Shown in pieces: positions 1-7,745 of a stretch of 17,465 nucleotides of DNA. Source of the stretch: Bacteroidia bacterium (GTDB taxonomy: Bacteria > Bacteroidota > Bacteroidia > JABDFU01); NCBI GenBank assembly GCA_020849195.1, contig JADLGT010000142.1:1-17465 (forward strand), in the 5' to 3' direction. The notes beneath the pieces are model-generated. The model was not told the DNA's origin and searched no databases. It was given only the letters and a program-made list of their open reading frames with translations. Numbering within the stretch: the stretch's first letter is position 1; each line of letters opens with the position of its first letter. The translations under genes were made by a program, and so were the position numbers.

Positions 1-1
1 A

Positions 2-2137
2 GGCAAAAAACCAAAGCCAAACGAAAGGTTTTGGTTGGGACAATGGTTAATGGAAGTAGGAGAGGCGCCGGTAATTTACGACTCGATGCTTACCCGAAAC
101 TCCTCCAAACAAATGCGTCTTTTTTTACAGAGTAAAGGATATTTTTACAATACCGTTCACGATTCGGTTTTACTTAATCGGAAGCGAGCAAAGCTTGTTT
201 ATTTGATTAATGCCGGGAAGCCCTACACAATAAGACATATATCGTACGAAATAGAAGATCCTAATATTAATTATTACGTATTGCTCGACACTGCCGGTTG
301 CAGCATTAAACACGGACAAAATTACGATGTAGATATTTTACAAAAAGAGCGCGACCGCATAACGCGAATGTTGAACAACAATGGCTATTGGCAGTTTTCA
401 AAAGAGTTCATTTATTTTAAAGCCGACAGCTCTCTGAAAAGCCGGCAAATAGATCTCGTTATCGGCATAAAAAATAACACCACTTCATCGCCCGAGAATC
501 CTGACTCGCTACTTGAAAGTCCGCACAAAAAATATTTTATCGGAAATGTGTACGTCGATACCGAATTTAATAATCTTTCCAAAGTGCAGTATTTAAAAGA
601 TACCCTATTGTTTAAAAATTATTTTATTTTATATAAAGATCATTTAAAATTTAGGCCTGCTGTGCTAAGCGAAGCCACGTTTGTAAATAAAGGCGAGATA
701 TACCAAGTCAACAATGCCGAAGCTACCTACAAACGTTTTTCCGAACTACGAGCCTTCCGTTTTGTAAACATAAAGTTTGAAGAAACGCCCCGAACAACCG
801 ATTCTCTAAACTGTGTTATACAGCTTAATCCGATTTTAAAACAATCGGTTACTGCTGAAACCGAAGGAACCAATACCGGTGGTAACTTAGGTGTAGCCGG
901 AAGTCTTATTTATCAAAATCGAAATACGTTTAAAGGAGCTGAAGTTTTTGAAGTGCGAATGAGAGGTGGGCTTGAGGTTCAGCGATTGTTGAACCAACAA
1001 GGAGGAGGAAGCAATATTGATATTAAAAAAGGGATTCCGTTTAATACGCTCGAACTAGGTCCGGAAATTAACTTGTATGTTCCAAAATTTTTATTCCCTA
1101 TTCACATCAATGCGGCAAAAAGCTCAAATCCTAAAACTATTTTTAATGCGGCTTACAACTTCCAACAACGCCCCGACTACACACGCATTATCAACAAAAT
1201 TTCTTTAGGGTATTCATGGAAAGAATCTCCCGTAAAAACCCACATGATTAGTCCCATTGAAATAAGTTTTGTGCAAGTTGATTTAAAGCCAAATTTTCAA
1301 AGTATAATCGACAACAGTAAAAATATTCTTATTCGCAACAGTTATCGTCCACACCTTGTTACCGACACGCGTTACACTTTTATATATAACGATCAAAGCA
1401 TTCAAAAAAACAAAAACCATCAATACCTGCGATTCAATATCGAGTCATCCGGCAATCTGCTTCGGTCGTTTAACAACCTTACCCATGCTGTAAAAGATGC
1501 AAACGGAAGTTATAAAATATTAAAAGTACCTTACTCACAATATTTACGTGTCGATATCGACTATCGCTATTACAAAGCAATTGCCGAGCATCAAAAAATT
1601 GTTTTTCGTGTTGCCGGCGGAATAGGAAAAACATTTGCCAACCTAAAGGCCTTGCCCTTCGAAAAAAGTTTTTACGGAGGCGGTTCAAACGGAATTCGTG
1701 CATGGCAAATACGTTCGCTTGGACCGGGCTCGTACTTAGGCAGCTATAATTTCGACCAAATAGGCGATATGCAATTAGAAGGCAATATTGAGTATCGTTT
1801 TAAATTGCTTAAACAACTTAATGCTGCATTTTTTGTTGACGGTGGAAATATATGGCAATTAAAAACCAACCAAAGTTTTACAGGCGGCGATTTTCAACCC
1901 GACCGCTTTTACAAAGAAGTTGCACTTGGTTCGGGCTTAGGATTACGCCTCGATTTCAGTTTTTTCATTATTCGTTTCGACCTTGGCATAAAGGTACGCG
2001 ACCCGCAATTTGCCGAAAGCGACCGTTGGGTAATTCAACACTTGTTTGACCCTGCTTGGAAAAATAACTACGCAATCACACACCCTGTAGGGTACTCATT
2101 CACCAATTTTAATTTAGGAATTGGGTATCCGTTTTAA
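2..2137 (+). CDS. BamA/TamA-family outer-membrane barrel protein (5' end outside window)
   Basis: The frame is open from the first bases of the window to a TAA stop, so the N-terminus lies upstream; a TTG at 35 is only an internal codon. Residues below are counted from that TTG. Residues 1-260 look like POTRA-type modules (for example the segments around GYFYNTVHDS at 35-44 and KYFIGNVYVDTEF at 166-178). From about 270 to the end the sequence alternates polar and hydrophobic residues as a beta-barrel does, contains the loop-6-like signature GGSNGIRAW (549-557, the counterpart of the VRGF loop of Omp85 proteins), and ends in phenylalanine. Omp85 proteins insert barrel proteins or move substrates across the outer membrane. 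Bacteroidota carry several paralogues, and the window does not decide whether this is BamA itself or a TamA-like or lipoprotein-associated paralogue. The family call is firm, the exact role is not. Confidence 0.9.
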   Translation, partial: GKKPKPNERFWLGQWLMEVGEAPVIYDSMLTRNSSKQMRLFLQSKGYFYNTVHDSVLLNRKRAKLVYLINAGKPYTIRHISYEIEDPNINYYVLLDTAGCSIKHGQNYDVDILQKERDRITRMLNNNGYWQFSKEFIYFKADSSLKSRQIDLVIGIKNNTTSSPENPDSLLESPHKKYFIGNVYVDTEFNNLSKVQYLKDTLLFKNYFILYKDHLKFRPAVLSEATFVNKGEIYQVNNAEATYKRFSELRAFRFVNIKFEETPRTTDSLNCVIQLNPILKQSVTAETEGTNTGGNLGVAGSLIYQNRNTFKGAEVFEVRMRGGLEVQRLLNQQGGGSNIDIKKGIPFNTLELGPEINLYVPKFLFPIHINAAKSSNPKTIFNAAYNFQQRPDYTRIINKISLGYSWKESPVKTHMISPIEISFVQVDLKPNFQSIIDNSKNILIRNSYRPHLVTDTRYTFIYNDQSIQKNKNHQYLRFNIESSGNLLRSFNNLTHAVKDANGSYKILKVPYSQYLRVDIDYRYYKAIAEHQKIVFRVAGGIGKTFANLKALPFEKSFYGGGSNGIRAWQIRSLGPGSYLGSYNFDQIGDMQLEGNIEYRFKLLKQLNAAFFVDGGNIWQLKTNQSFTGGDFQPDRFYKEVALGSGLGLRLDFSFFIIRFDLGIKVRDPQFAESDRWVIQHLFDPAWKNNYAITHPVGYSFTNFNLGIGYPF

Positions 2138-2279
2138 CCCCGGTGAACCACAGGTTTTATTGGAATTATGCAGTTGAAATTGTATAATCTTATCTAAACC
2201 TAATTCACTCTTAGGATATTAACAATTATATATTGAAAAGTATATTTTCACGAAAATGTCGTACTTTCTCATATATGTA

Positions 2280-2287
2280 TATATTTG
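2280..2287 (+). promoter_or_regulatory. Candidate Bacteroidota -7 box for the small lipoprotein gene
   Basis: TATATTTG is an exact match to TAnnTTTG, the -7 element of the primary sigma factor in this phylum. It sits 42 nt before the ATG at 2330. No TTG is found at the expected -33 distance, so this rests on one element only. The leader after it is A-rich without a Shine-Dalgarno sequence. Confidence 0.4.
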
Positions 2288-2329
2288 TGTTGATTTTAAC
2301 CAAAAAACAACTAAAACCAAAATCAGAAA

Positions 2330-2644
2330 ATGAAAAAATCTCTCACTATCGCAGCATTTGCAGGTATGCTTGCAGTTGTTGCATGTGGTCCTAGCGCTGA
2401 GGAAAAAGCCGCTATCGAAAAAGCAAAACAAGACTCGATTACTGCCGTTGAAAAAATGAAAGCCGATTCAATTGCGGCTGCTGCAACTGCTGATCAAGAA
2501 AAACTTGCTGCCGAAGCTGCAGAAAAAGCAAAGCAAGATTCAATTGCTGCTGCTGAAGCTGCTGCCAAGGAAAAGAAAGAATTGTATTTTTCTTTTGTAA
2601 AAAATCCCGGCGCATGTCGGGATTTTTTATTTGTCTTCGAGTAA
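2330..2644 (+). CDS. Small alanine/lysine-rich coiled-coil lipoprotein, reading frame runs through its terminator
   Basis: The start is an ATG followed by a classical lipoprotein signal peptide (MKKSLTIAAFAGMLAVVACG), with the lipid-attached cysteine at residue 19. The mature part is a run of imperfect repeats built on KQDSI, KADSIAAA and EKAA, rich in Ala, Lys, Glu and Asp and predicted to form a long charged helix or coiled coil. Short Ala/Lys-rich lipoproteins of this look are common in Bacteroidota and are thought to lie at the inner face of the outer membrane, by analogy with Lpp; no function is known to me. The last 15 or so residues (VKNPGACRDFLFVFE) are simply the translation of the hairpin at 2599-2628, so the natural stop seems to have been lost by a frameshift or deletion, or by a base error. 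In the +1 frame a TAA lies at 2598-2600, exactly at the foot of the hairpin. Confidence 0.75.
   Translation: MKKSLTIAAFAGMLAVVACGPSAEEKAAIEKAKQDSITAVEKMKADSIAAAATADQEKLAAEAAEKAKQDSIAAAEAAAKEKKELYFSFVKNPGACRDFLFVFE
2599..2628. terminator. Bidirectional intrinsic terminator between convergent genes
   Basis: The left arm A6-TCCCGGC pairs with GTCGGGA-T6 around a GCAT loop (one G-T pair). With six A before and six T after the GC stem it can end transcription from both sides: the lipoprotein gene on the plus strand and the small cysteine-rich gene on the minus strand. The hairpin lies upstream of the in-frame stop of the lipoprotein frame (2642-2644). Confidence 0.85.
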
Positions 2645-2706
2645 AACCAAAATGCGCCTATTATGCAACACGCCAAGTCTTACAAAGACACTAACGTTAC
2701 CGATAA

Positions 2707-2865
2707 TTATTTCTTTAATACCATTTTTGGTAAGTTGATTGTGCCGCATCCGCCTGCACAACCCTTATGGCATTGTTTTTTACGATATGTGTTAATGCTA
2801 CGCATACCCATATAAAAAACAGATCCTAAAAAAAACAACCACACAACTATCTGTTGAATTTCCAT
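2707..2865 (-). CDS. FeoB-associated-type Cys-rich small membrane protein, 52 aa
   Basis: This short gene reads from an ATG (complement of 2863-2865) to TAA (complement of 2707-2709). The product begins MEIQQIVVWLFFLGSVFYMG, one N-terminal membrane helix of about 18 residues, followed by a basic stretch (RSINTYRKK) and the cluster C32-HKG-C36-AGG-C40. One helix, then basic residues, then closely spaced cysteines with glycines is the pattern of the FeoB-associated Cys-rich membrane proteins (Pfam FeoB_associated), usually encoded just after feoB and presumed to help ferrous iron uptake. Here no feo gene is nearby; the gene stands alone between two plus-strand genes. The family call rests on this architecture alone. 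No clear minus-strand -7 element was found upstream. Confidence 0.6.
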   Translation of the reverse strand: MEIQQIVVWLFFLGSVFYMGMRSINTYRKKQCHKGCAGGCGTINLPKMVLKK

Positions 2866-2875
2866 TTTTATGGTT

Positions 2876-2902
2876 TTGAGTACACGAAGTTATTTACTTT
2901 TG
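2876..2902 (+). promoter_or_regulatory. Candidate promoter of nth
   Basis: TTG at 2876-2878, a 16-nt spacer and TACTTTTG at 2895-2902 fit the Bacteroidota consensus TTG-N(about 17-23)-TAnnTTTG, with a spacer one base short. Transcription would begin near 2908, leaving a leader of about 40 nt before the nth ATG. The promoter overlaps no coding sequence on either strand. Confidence 0.5.
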
Positions 2903-2912
2903 TAGGCTAACG

Positions 2913-2934
2913 AAATACCTTTAAATAGGTATTT
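2913..2934. repeat. 8-bp inverted repeat in the nth leader
   Basis: AAATACCT (2913-2920) and AGGTATTT (2927-2934) are perfect inverted arms around a 6-nt A/T spacer. The site lies just downstream of the predicted start of transcription of nth, where an operator would act. It lacks a U-run and has a weak stem, so it is unlikely to be a terminator. Function is unknown and chance is possible in AT-rich DNA. Confidence 0.35.
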
Positions 2935-2949
2935 TCATGATTAGCAAAG

Positions 2950-3594
2950 ATGACCAAGCAAGAACGATTTAATAAAATACTTGCCTACTTTCAAGCGCAT
3001 CAGCCGGTTGCGGAAACTGAATTAAACTATCGAAATCCGTATGAATTACTTGTTGCTGTTATTTTATCGGCTCAGTGTACCGATAAGCGTGTGAATATGG
3101 TAACACCTGCTTTGTTTAAAGCTTTTCCTAGTCCTGAAATAATGGCGGAGGCTTCCGGCGACGAGGTTTTTCAATACATTAAAAGTATAAGTTACCCTAA
3201 TAATAAGTCAAAGCATCTTGTTGGCATGGCAAAAGTTTTGGTCAATGATTTTAAAGGCATAATTCCTTCCGATATTGATGAGTTGCAGAAAATGCCCGGC
3301 GTTGGGCGAAAAACAGCTAACGTAATTGCTTCTGTTATTTATGAAAAGCCGGCATTGGCGGTTGATACACATGTGTTTCGTGTTTCGGCAAGATTAGGCT
3401 TAACCAATCGTGCAAAAACACCTTTAGAAACAGAAAAGCAACTTGTAAAGTATATCCCCGAAAAACTTATTCCTATTGCTCACCATTGGCTTATTCTGCA
3501 TGGGCGCTATACCTGTTTGGCCCGTAACCCGCAATGTATGAAATGCGCTCTTACAGAATGGTGTAGCTATTACCGGCAAAAGAAAAAGAAATAG
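2950..3594 (+). CDS. nth: Endonuclease III (DNA glycosylase/AP lyase)
   Basis: The product is a 214-residue base-excision-repair enzyme that removes oxidised pyrimidines from DNA and nicks the abasic strand by beta-elimination. The helix-hairpin-helix is LQKMPGVGRKTANV (residues 112-125) with the catalytic lysine K121, followed by the catalytic aspartate D139 in AVDTHVFRV. The C-terminus holds the complete [4Fe-4S] loop, C189-X6-C196-X2-C199-X5-C205, then a lysine-rich tail. Length agrees with the family (about 210). The ATG at 2950 gives the usual N-terminus; an ATG at 2937 is in another frame and stops after eleven codons. nth is expressed from its own promoter and converges on birA; the 115 nt between them hold no clear terminator. 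Confidence 0.96.
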   Translation: MTKQERFNKILAYFQAHQPVAETELNYRNPYELLVAVILSAQCTDKRVNMVTPALFKAFPSPEIMAEASGDEVFQYIKSISYPNNKSKHLVGMAKVLVNDFKGIIPSDIDELQKMPGVGRKTANVIASVIYEKPALAVDTHVFRVSARLGLTNRAKTPLETEKQLVKYIPEKLIPIAHHWLILHGRYTCLARNPQCMKCALTEWCSYYRQKKKK

Positions 3595-3709
3595 TTATTA
3601 TACTTCAAGCAGCCTAAAGAATGTAATTTCATTTACATAATCTTCCAAAAGGCGTATGAAATTTGAGCTTCGCTGAGGTTAACTCGAAACGCTGACAATT
3701 GAGATTCGC

Positions 3710-4468
3710 TTATACAAATTCTACCTCTTTAAAATCGTAGTTAGCAATTTTTCCGTCGGCGTGTTTTAAAGTAAGTTTTCCTTCCTCACTCACACCGGTG
3801 AGTATGGCATTAAAAACAGAGTTGTTTTTTTTATAGTTACCTATTTCGTTTAAGCGATACAAGGCATGATGATAGTCGTTGTTTAGCAATCGGTGTTTTT
3901 CGGCTTTCATTTGCAGGTAGCGAGGCTCAAAATGTGTGCAAAGCTGATTGATACAAGTATTAATATCAAATTGTTTTCCGGTAATTAGTCGTAACGATGA
4001 AGCCTTCGTTATTGCAGGATTAAAATTAATCTGATTAATGTTTAAACCTATTCCAACTATTGAGTTAACTATGTTATCGCCTCGTAAATTATTTTCAATT
4101 AAAATTCCTGCAATTTTTTTATTGCCGGCATAAATATCGTTGGGCCATTTTATTTTTATATCTGCCTTCTCATCAACAATTCCCTTAATCATTTCGGTCA
4201 GCCCTAACGATACCGCTTTTGTAAGATAAAATTGCTTGGATGCATTTATTGCAGGGTGCAGCACTATGCTAATAGTAAGATTTTGCCCGGGTACGCTCAG
4301 CCACTTATTTCCACGTTGTCCGCGTCCGTGTGTTTGTTCGTGCGACCAAATAACAGTACCATCAGCAATAGCAGTGTTTTTCAACAACTCGGCAGCATAA
4401 TTATTGGTCGAGTCAACACTACTTAAGTCGACTTTGTTTTGCCCTATAAATAACGTGCTCGTGCTCAT
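3710..4468 (-). CDS. birA: Biotin--[acetyl-CoA-carboxylase] ligase, monofunctional
   Basis: This enzyme activates biotin as biotinyl-AMP and attaches it to the biotin carrier lysine of carboxylases. The biotinyl-AMP loop is GRGQRGN (residues 48-54), the core motif KWPNDIY is at 107-113, and the catalytic-lysine segment KKIAGILIEN is at 117-126, followed by GIGLNIN (138-144) and a small C-terminal domain. The protein begins directly with the catalytic domain: the N-terminal winged helix that makes E. coli BirA a repressor is absent, so this one should not itself bind DNA. At 252 residues it matches the single-function class. It is divergent from rsfS across an 86-nt gap that holds a palindrome, and convergent with nth. 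Confidence 0.94.
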   Translation of the reverse strand: MSTSTLFIGQNKVDLSSVDSTNNYAAELLKNTAIADGTVIWSHEQTHGRGQRGNKWLSVPGQNLTISIVLHPAINASKQFYLTKAVSLGLTEMIKGIVDEKADIKIKWPNDIYAGNKKIAGILIENNLRGDNIVNSIVGIGLNINQINFNPAITKASSLRLITGKQFDINTCINQLCTHFEPRYLQMKAEKHRLLNNDYHHALYRLNEIGNYKKNNSVFNAILTGVSEEGKLTLKHADGKIANYDFKEVEFV

Positions 4469-4486
4469 TTATCAACCCAAAATGAC

Positions 4487-4494
4487 TATTTTTG
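4487..4494 (+). promoter_or_regulatory. Candidate -7 box for the rsfS-ftsH operon
   Basis: TATTTTTG matches TAnnTTTG exactly and lies 60 nt before the rsfS ATG. No TTG occurs at a suitable upstream distance, where the start of birA lies on the other strand. It is the only match for the plus strand in the birA-rsfS gap. Confidence 0.35.
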
Positions 4495-4506
4495 CACCCA
4501 TCTTTT

Positions 4507-4522
4507 AAGTGTTAAAACACTT
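4507..4522. repeat. 7-bp palindrome in the birA-rsfS divergent gap
   Basis: AAGTGTT (4507-4513) and AACACTT (4516-4522) form a perfect inverted repeat with a 2-nt centre. It falls just after the predicted start of rsfS transcription and inside the divergent intergenic region, where a dimeric regulator could affect rsfS and perhaps birA. It does not resemble the E. coli BirA operator, and this BirA has no DNA-binding domain. Confidence 0.4.
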
Positions 4523-4554
4523 GTATTAAATTGTAAGATAAATCATTTTTTTTA

Positions 4555-4926
4555 ATGGCTAAAAAGAAAAAGAAACTTCAATCGTCATCAATAGTAGATG
4601 CAGCAATAAAAGGCATTCAAGAAAAGAAGGGGCAAAATATTGTTTGCATAGATTTAAGAAAGATAGAAAATGCAGTTTGCGAATATTTTATAATTTGCGA
4701 TGGGAACTCGGGTACGCAGGTTAGTGCCATTGCGGATTCGATAAAAGAAGAAGTGAAAAAACTAACATCTGAGAAACCATTTCATTCCGAAGGATATGAA
4801 AATTCACAATGGATTTTAATAGATTATGTAACAGTAGTAGTACATGTATTTTTGCCCGATGTTCGCCGGTTTTATAATCTCGAAGACTTGTGGGCCGACG
4901 CAGAAATACTTGAATATGCCGAATAA
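4555..4926 (+). CDS. rsfS: Ribosome silencing factor RsfS
   Basis: RsfS (RsfA/Iojap family) binds ribosomal protein uL14 on the large subunit and blocks joining of the subunits when nutrients are scarce. The 123-residue product shows the family pattern: a lysine-rich start, the beta strand and helix with CEYFIICDGNSGTQVSAIAD (residues 43-62), the segment HSEGYENSQWILIDYV (77-92), and the signature VVVHVFLPDVRRFYNLEDLW (94-113). Length is usual for the family. It is followed after 14 nt by ftsH in the same direction, so the two are probably transcribed together; the gap upstream to birA carries the only promoter-like sequence before this set of genes. Confidence 0.95.
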   Translation: MAKKKKKLQSSSIVDAAIKGIQEKKGQNIVCIDLRKIENAVCEYFIICDGNSGTQVSAIADSIKEEVKKLTSEKPFHSEGYENSQWILIDYVTVVVHVFLPDVRRFYNLEDLWADAEILEYAE

Positions 4927-4940
4927 CGAAAACCTGAAAA

Positions 4941-7100
4941 ATGAGCGATCAGCAAAATAAAATCGACCCTAAGAGTCCGCTTAATAAAATGAAAAAACGT
5001 TTGTCGCAAAAGCCGCAAATGCCAAAAAACTCATTTAATTTTTACTGGATTTATGCCGCAATTGTTGTGGTACTTATTTTTTTACAATTCTTCAGTTTTA
5101 CCGGCGAAGTGAAAAAAATCGCTATGGGGAAATTTCAGGAAGATATGTTAAAGAAAAAACAAGTAGAACGTATTGTAGTAGTAAATGGTGAAATAGCCGA
5201 AATATATATTAAGAAAGACAGCCTCGCCTTACCGCAGTATGAAGCTGTTCGCACACGCTCGGTTGGAGGCGGAATAAATCCCGGCCCGCATTATGAAATA
5301 AAAATTGTAAGCGTCGAAAGTTTTGTTCAAGCTGTTAAAGAAGCGCAAAAAGATTTTCCGGCTCAGGAACAAATATATCCGGAAAAAGATACCCGAACTA
5401 ACTGGTTCGAACCTTTGAGTACATTCATTATACCAATGGTTATCATCATTATTATTTGGATGATAGTTATGCGCAGGATGGCCGGCGGTGCCGGCGGCGG
5501 ACAATTATTTAATATCGGGAAATCGAAAGCCCAGTTGTTCGACAAAGACATTCATGTAAGCATAACATTTAATGATGTAGCCGGTCTTGAAGGGGCGAAG
5601 ATGGAGATAAAAGAAATAGTTGACTTTTTAAAAAATTCGAAAAAATATACTGAGCTGGGCGCTAAAATTCCGAAGGGCGCACTGTTGGTTGGTCCTCCGG
5701 GTACCGGAAAAACACTTTTGGCGAAAGCGGTTGCAGGTGAAGCAAAAGTTCCTTTCTTTTCCCTTTCGGGTTCCGACTTTGTAGAAATGTTCGTAGGTGT
5801 TGGAGCTTCGCGTGTACGCGATTTGTTTCGTCAGGCAAAAGAAAAATCACCATGTATTATTTTCATTGACGAGATTGACGCAATAGGACGGGCACGCGGG
5901 AAAAGTCCGGTTACAGGAGCTAACGACGAGCGCGAAAGCACACTTAATCAACTGCTCACCGAAATGGATGGGTTTGGCACTAACAGTGGAGTAATTATAC
6001 TTGCTGCCACTAACCGTGCCGATGTACTTGACAGAGCCTTGTTACGTGCCGGGCGTTTCGACAGGCAGATTTATGTTGATATGCCCGATATGATTGAGCG
6101 TAAAGAAATATTTAAAGTCCATTTGAAGCCGATAAAAATTGATACAACTGTTGATGTTGATTTTTTGGCAAAACAAACTCCCGGATTTTCGGGAGCAGAT
6201 ATTGCCAATGTATGTAATGAAGCTGCACTTATTGCCGCACGTCATAATAAAAAATTAGTTGACCGGCAGGATTTTCTCGATGCTGTTGATCGTATTATCG
6301 GCGGACTTGAAAAGCGAAATAAAATTATTTCTGTTCACGAGAAAAAAGTTATTGCTTTTCATGAAGCCGGACACGCCACCGTTAGCTGGCTGCTCGAACA
6401 TGCATCTCCTTTGGTAAAAGTTACCATTGTGCCGCGCGGGCGCTCATTAGGAGCGGCATGGTATTTACCTGAAGAACGTCAAATAACCACAACCGAACAA
6501 ATGTTCGATGAGATATGCGCTGCACTCGGTGGTCGGGCCGCCGAGGACATCGTATTCGGAAAAATTTCTACCGGTGCTTTAAGCGATCTCGAGAAAATTA
6601 CAAAACAGGCTTACGCCATGGTTGTGTATTACGGATTGAACCCTAAAATTGGAAACATAAGTTATTACGACTCAACAGGTCAATCGGAATACAGTTTTAC
6701 CAAGCCTTACAGCGAAAAAACCGGAGAAACCATTGATGAAGAAGTAAGCAAACTAATTGATGCCGCCTATAAGCGCACGAAGGAAATTCTTATTAAACAC
6801 AAAGAACAACTTTCGCAGCTGGCACAACTGTTATTAGACAAAGAAGTTATTTTTAAGGAAGATCTTGAACGTATTTTTGGTGTTCGGCCGTTTCAGCCCG
6901 ACGAAAAAGTGTCCTCTAAATCTGCCTCGAACGACACAAATGGATCTGCACAGGTTCAACCATCCGATAATGGTGCGACAACACAAGGTTCCGAAGTTTC
7001 CAACCCGTCTCAAACAGAAAAAAAACCGGTACAAACAGAAGTACAGTTAAGCAATCCGCCCGAAAGCTCGGACAACACAAAACCATTAACATTATTTTAA
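4941..7100 (+). CDS. ftsH: ATP-dependent zinc metalloprotease FtsH
   Basis: FtsH is a hexameric inner-membrane protease that pulls out and degrades damaged membrane proteins and short-lived soluble regulators. The 719-residue product has membrane helix 1 at about 35-53, a periplasmic domain (about 54-158), and helix 2 at about 160-177. The AAA+ domain follows, with Walker A GPPGTGKT (251-258), the pore motif MFVGVG (283-288), Walker B IIFIDE (306-311) and the arginine fingers in [10 protein letters not shown] (367-376). The protease domain has the zinc site HEAGH (474-478) and the third ligand D549 in SDLEK. After about residue 652 comes a tail of nearly 70 residues rich in Ser, Thr, Asn, Gln and Pro, longer than in E. 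coli FtsH and probably disordered. All catalytic residues are present. Its TAA shares one base with the ATG of the next gene. Confidence 0.98.
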   Translation: MSDQQNKIDPKSPLNKMKKRLSQKPQMPKNSFNFYWIYAAIVVVLIFLQFFSFTGEVKKIAMGKFQEDMLKKKQVERIVVVNGEIAEIYIKKDSLALPQYEAVRTRSVGGGINPGPHYEIKIVSVESFVQAVKEAQKDFPAQEQIYPEKDTRTNWFEPLSTFIIPMVIIIIIWMIVMRRMAGGAGGGQLFNIGKSKAQLFDKDIHVSITFNDVAGLEGAKMEIKEIVDFLKNSKKYTELGAKIPKGALLVGPPGTGKTLLAKAVAGEAKVPFFSLSGSDFVEMFVGVGASRVRDLFRQAKEKSPCIIFIDEIDAIGRARGKSPVTGANDERESTLNQLLTEMDGFGTNSGVIILAATNRADVLDRALLRAGRFDRQIYVDMPDMIERKEIFKVHLKPIKIDTTVDVDFLAKQTPGFSGADIANVCNEAALIAARHNKKLVDRQDFLDAVDRIIGGLEKRNKIISVHEKKVIAFHEAGHATVSWLLEHASPLVKVTIVPRGRSLGAAWYLPEERQITTTEQMFDEICAALGGRAAEDIVFGKISTGALSDLEKITKQAYAMVVYYGLNPKIGNISYYDSTGQSEYSFTKPYSEKTGETIDEEVSKLIDAAYKRTKEILIKHKEQLSQLAQLLLDKEVIFKEDLERIFGVRPFQPDEKVSSKSASNDTNGSAQVQPSDNGATTQGSEVSNPSQTEKKPVQTEVQLSNPPESSDNTKPLTLF

Positions 7101-7744
7101 TGGAAGAGAGTACCTCCAAAGAAAAAATTTTAAAGAAGATACGTAAAGCGTTAATTCATAAATCAGCTATTGATTTTGGCGCAGTTGATTTCGACTCTGA
7201 TATTTACACTACTTCAAACGATTCGCCCGAAGTTTTGTTTGCCCAACGTTTTTCGGCCATCAACGGCAAGTTCGCTTTTTGCGAAGATGAAACCGATTTT
7301 GTTTCAACAATAGCTTCACTGCTTAATGAAAATAAATGGGACAATGTATTTTGCAAGGAAGAGTCGATAAAAAAATTACTTAACAAAGGTCGTATCCATT
7401 TTTCCGACACTGAGGCTGATTTTATTCATACCAATGTTGGTATAACAAGCTGCGAATTTTTAGTTGCCCGAACCGGAAGTGTTGTAATGTCATCACGACA
7501 AGCTTCAGGTCGAAGGCTGCCGGCCTACGCTAATTACCACATTGTAGTTGCATACACCAGTCAGTTGGTATATAGTGTTAAAGATGCACTCAACGGATTA
7601 AAAAAAAAATACGGCACAAATCTTCCTTCGCTCATTACAACAATTACTGGCCCCAGTCGTACTGCCGATATTGAAAAAACACTTGTACAGGGCGCACACG
7701 GCCCTAAGGAAATTTATGTTTTCCTTATTGATTCAGGCAAATAA
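7100..7744 (+). CDS. LUD-domain (LutC/YkgG-like) protein
   Basis: The 214-residue product is a stand-alone LUD domain, the fold of LutC, a component of the iron-sulfur lactate oxidation complex LutABC. Family features seen here are GITSCEFLVARTGSVVMSS (residues 113-131) with the following GRR, and the C-terminal block TGPSRTADIEKTLVQGAHGP (182-201) ending in EIYVFLID. There is no ferredoxin, CCG or oxidoreductase gene beside it, so a lactate role is not supported by the neighbourhood. Instead its ATG overlaps the ftsH stop by one base (TAATG), which suggests translational coupling and a conserved link to ftsH that I recall from other Bacteroidota. The family is clear, the substrate is not. 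Confidence 0.85.
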   Translation: MEESTSKEKILKKIRKALIHKSAIDFGAVDFDSDIYTTSNDSPEVLFAQRFSAINGKFAFCEDETDFVSTIASLLNENKWDNVFCKEESIKKLLNKGRIHFSDTEADFIHTNVGITSCEFLVARTGSVVMSSRQASGRRLPAYANYHIVVAYTSQLVYSVKDALNGLKKKYGTNLPSLITTITGPSRTADIEKTLVQGAHGPKEIYVFLIDSGK

Positions 7745-7745
7745 C

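Noticed and set aside
35-37. TTG as the start of the outer-membrane barrel gene
   Set aside because: The frame is open to the window edge, no signal peptide follows, and the first residues are already inside a POTRA-type region, so the true start is upstream.
2165-2188. Hairpin after the barrel gene (ATTATGCA with TGTATAAT)
   Set aside because: The stem is A/T-rich with a G-T pair and no U-run follows, so it is not a credible terminator.
2937-2972. Eleven-codon frame starting at an ATG before nth
   Set aside because: Out of frame with nth and overlapping its start; nothing shows that it is translated, though it could in principle act as a leader frame.
3595-3709. Terminator between nth and birA
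   Set aside because: Only a 6-bp A/T-rich inverted repeat (ATGTAA with TTACAT, near 3620) was found, without a GC stem or U-run.
4232-4426. Plus-strand frame opposite birA
   Set aside because: Shadow of a complete birA gene with all motifs; no supporting features.
7671-7745. Upstream extension of the DUF2007 gene
   Set aside because: It lies wholly inside the LUD gene in another frame; the GTG at 7746 sits directly after the LUD stop and begins at the family's usual N-terminus.
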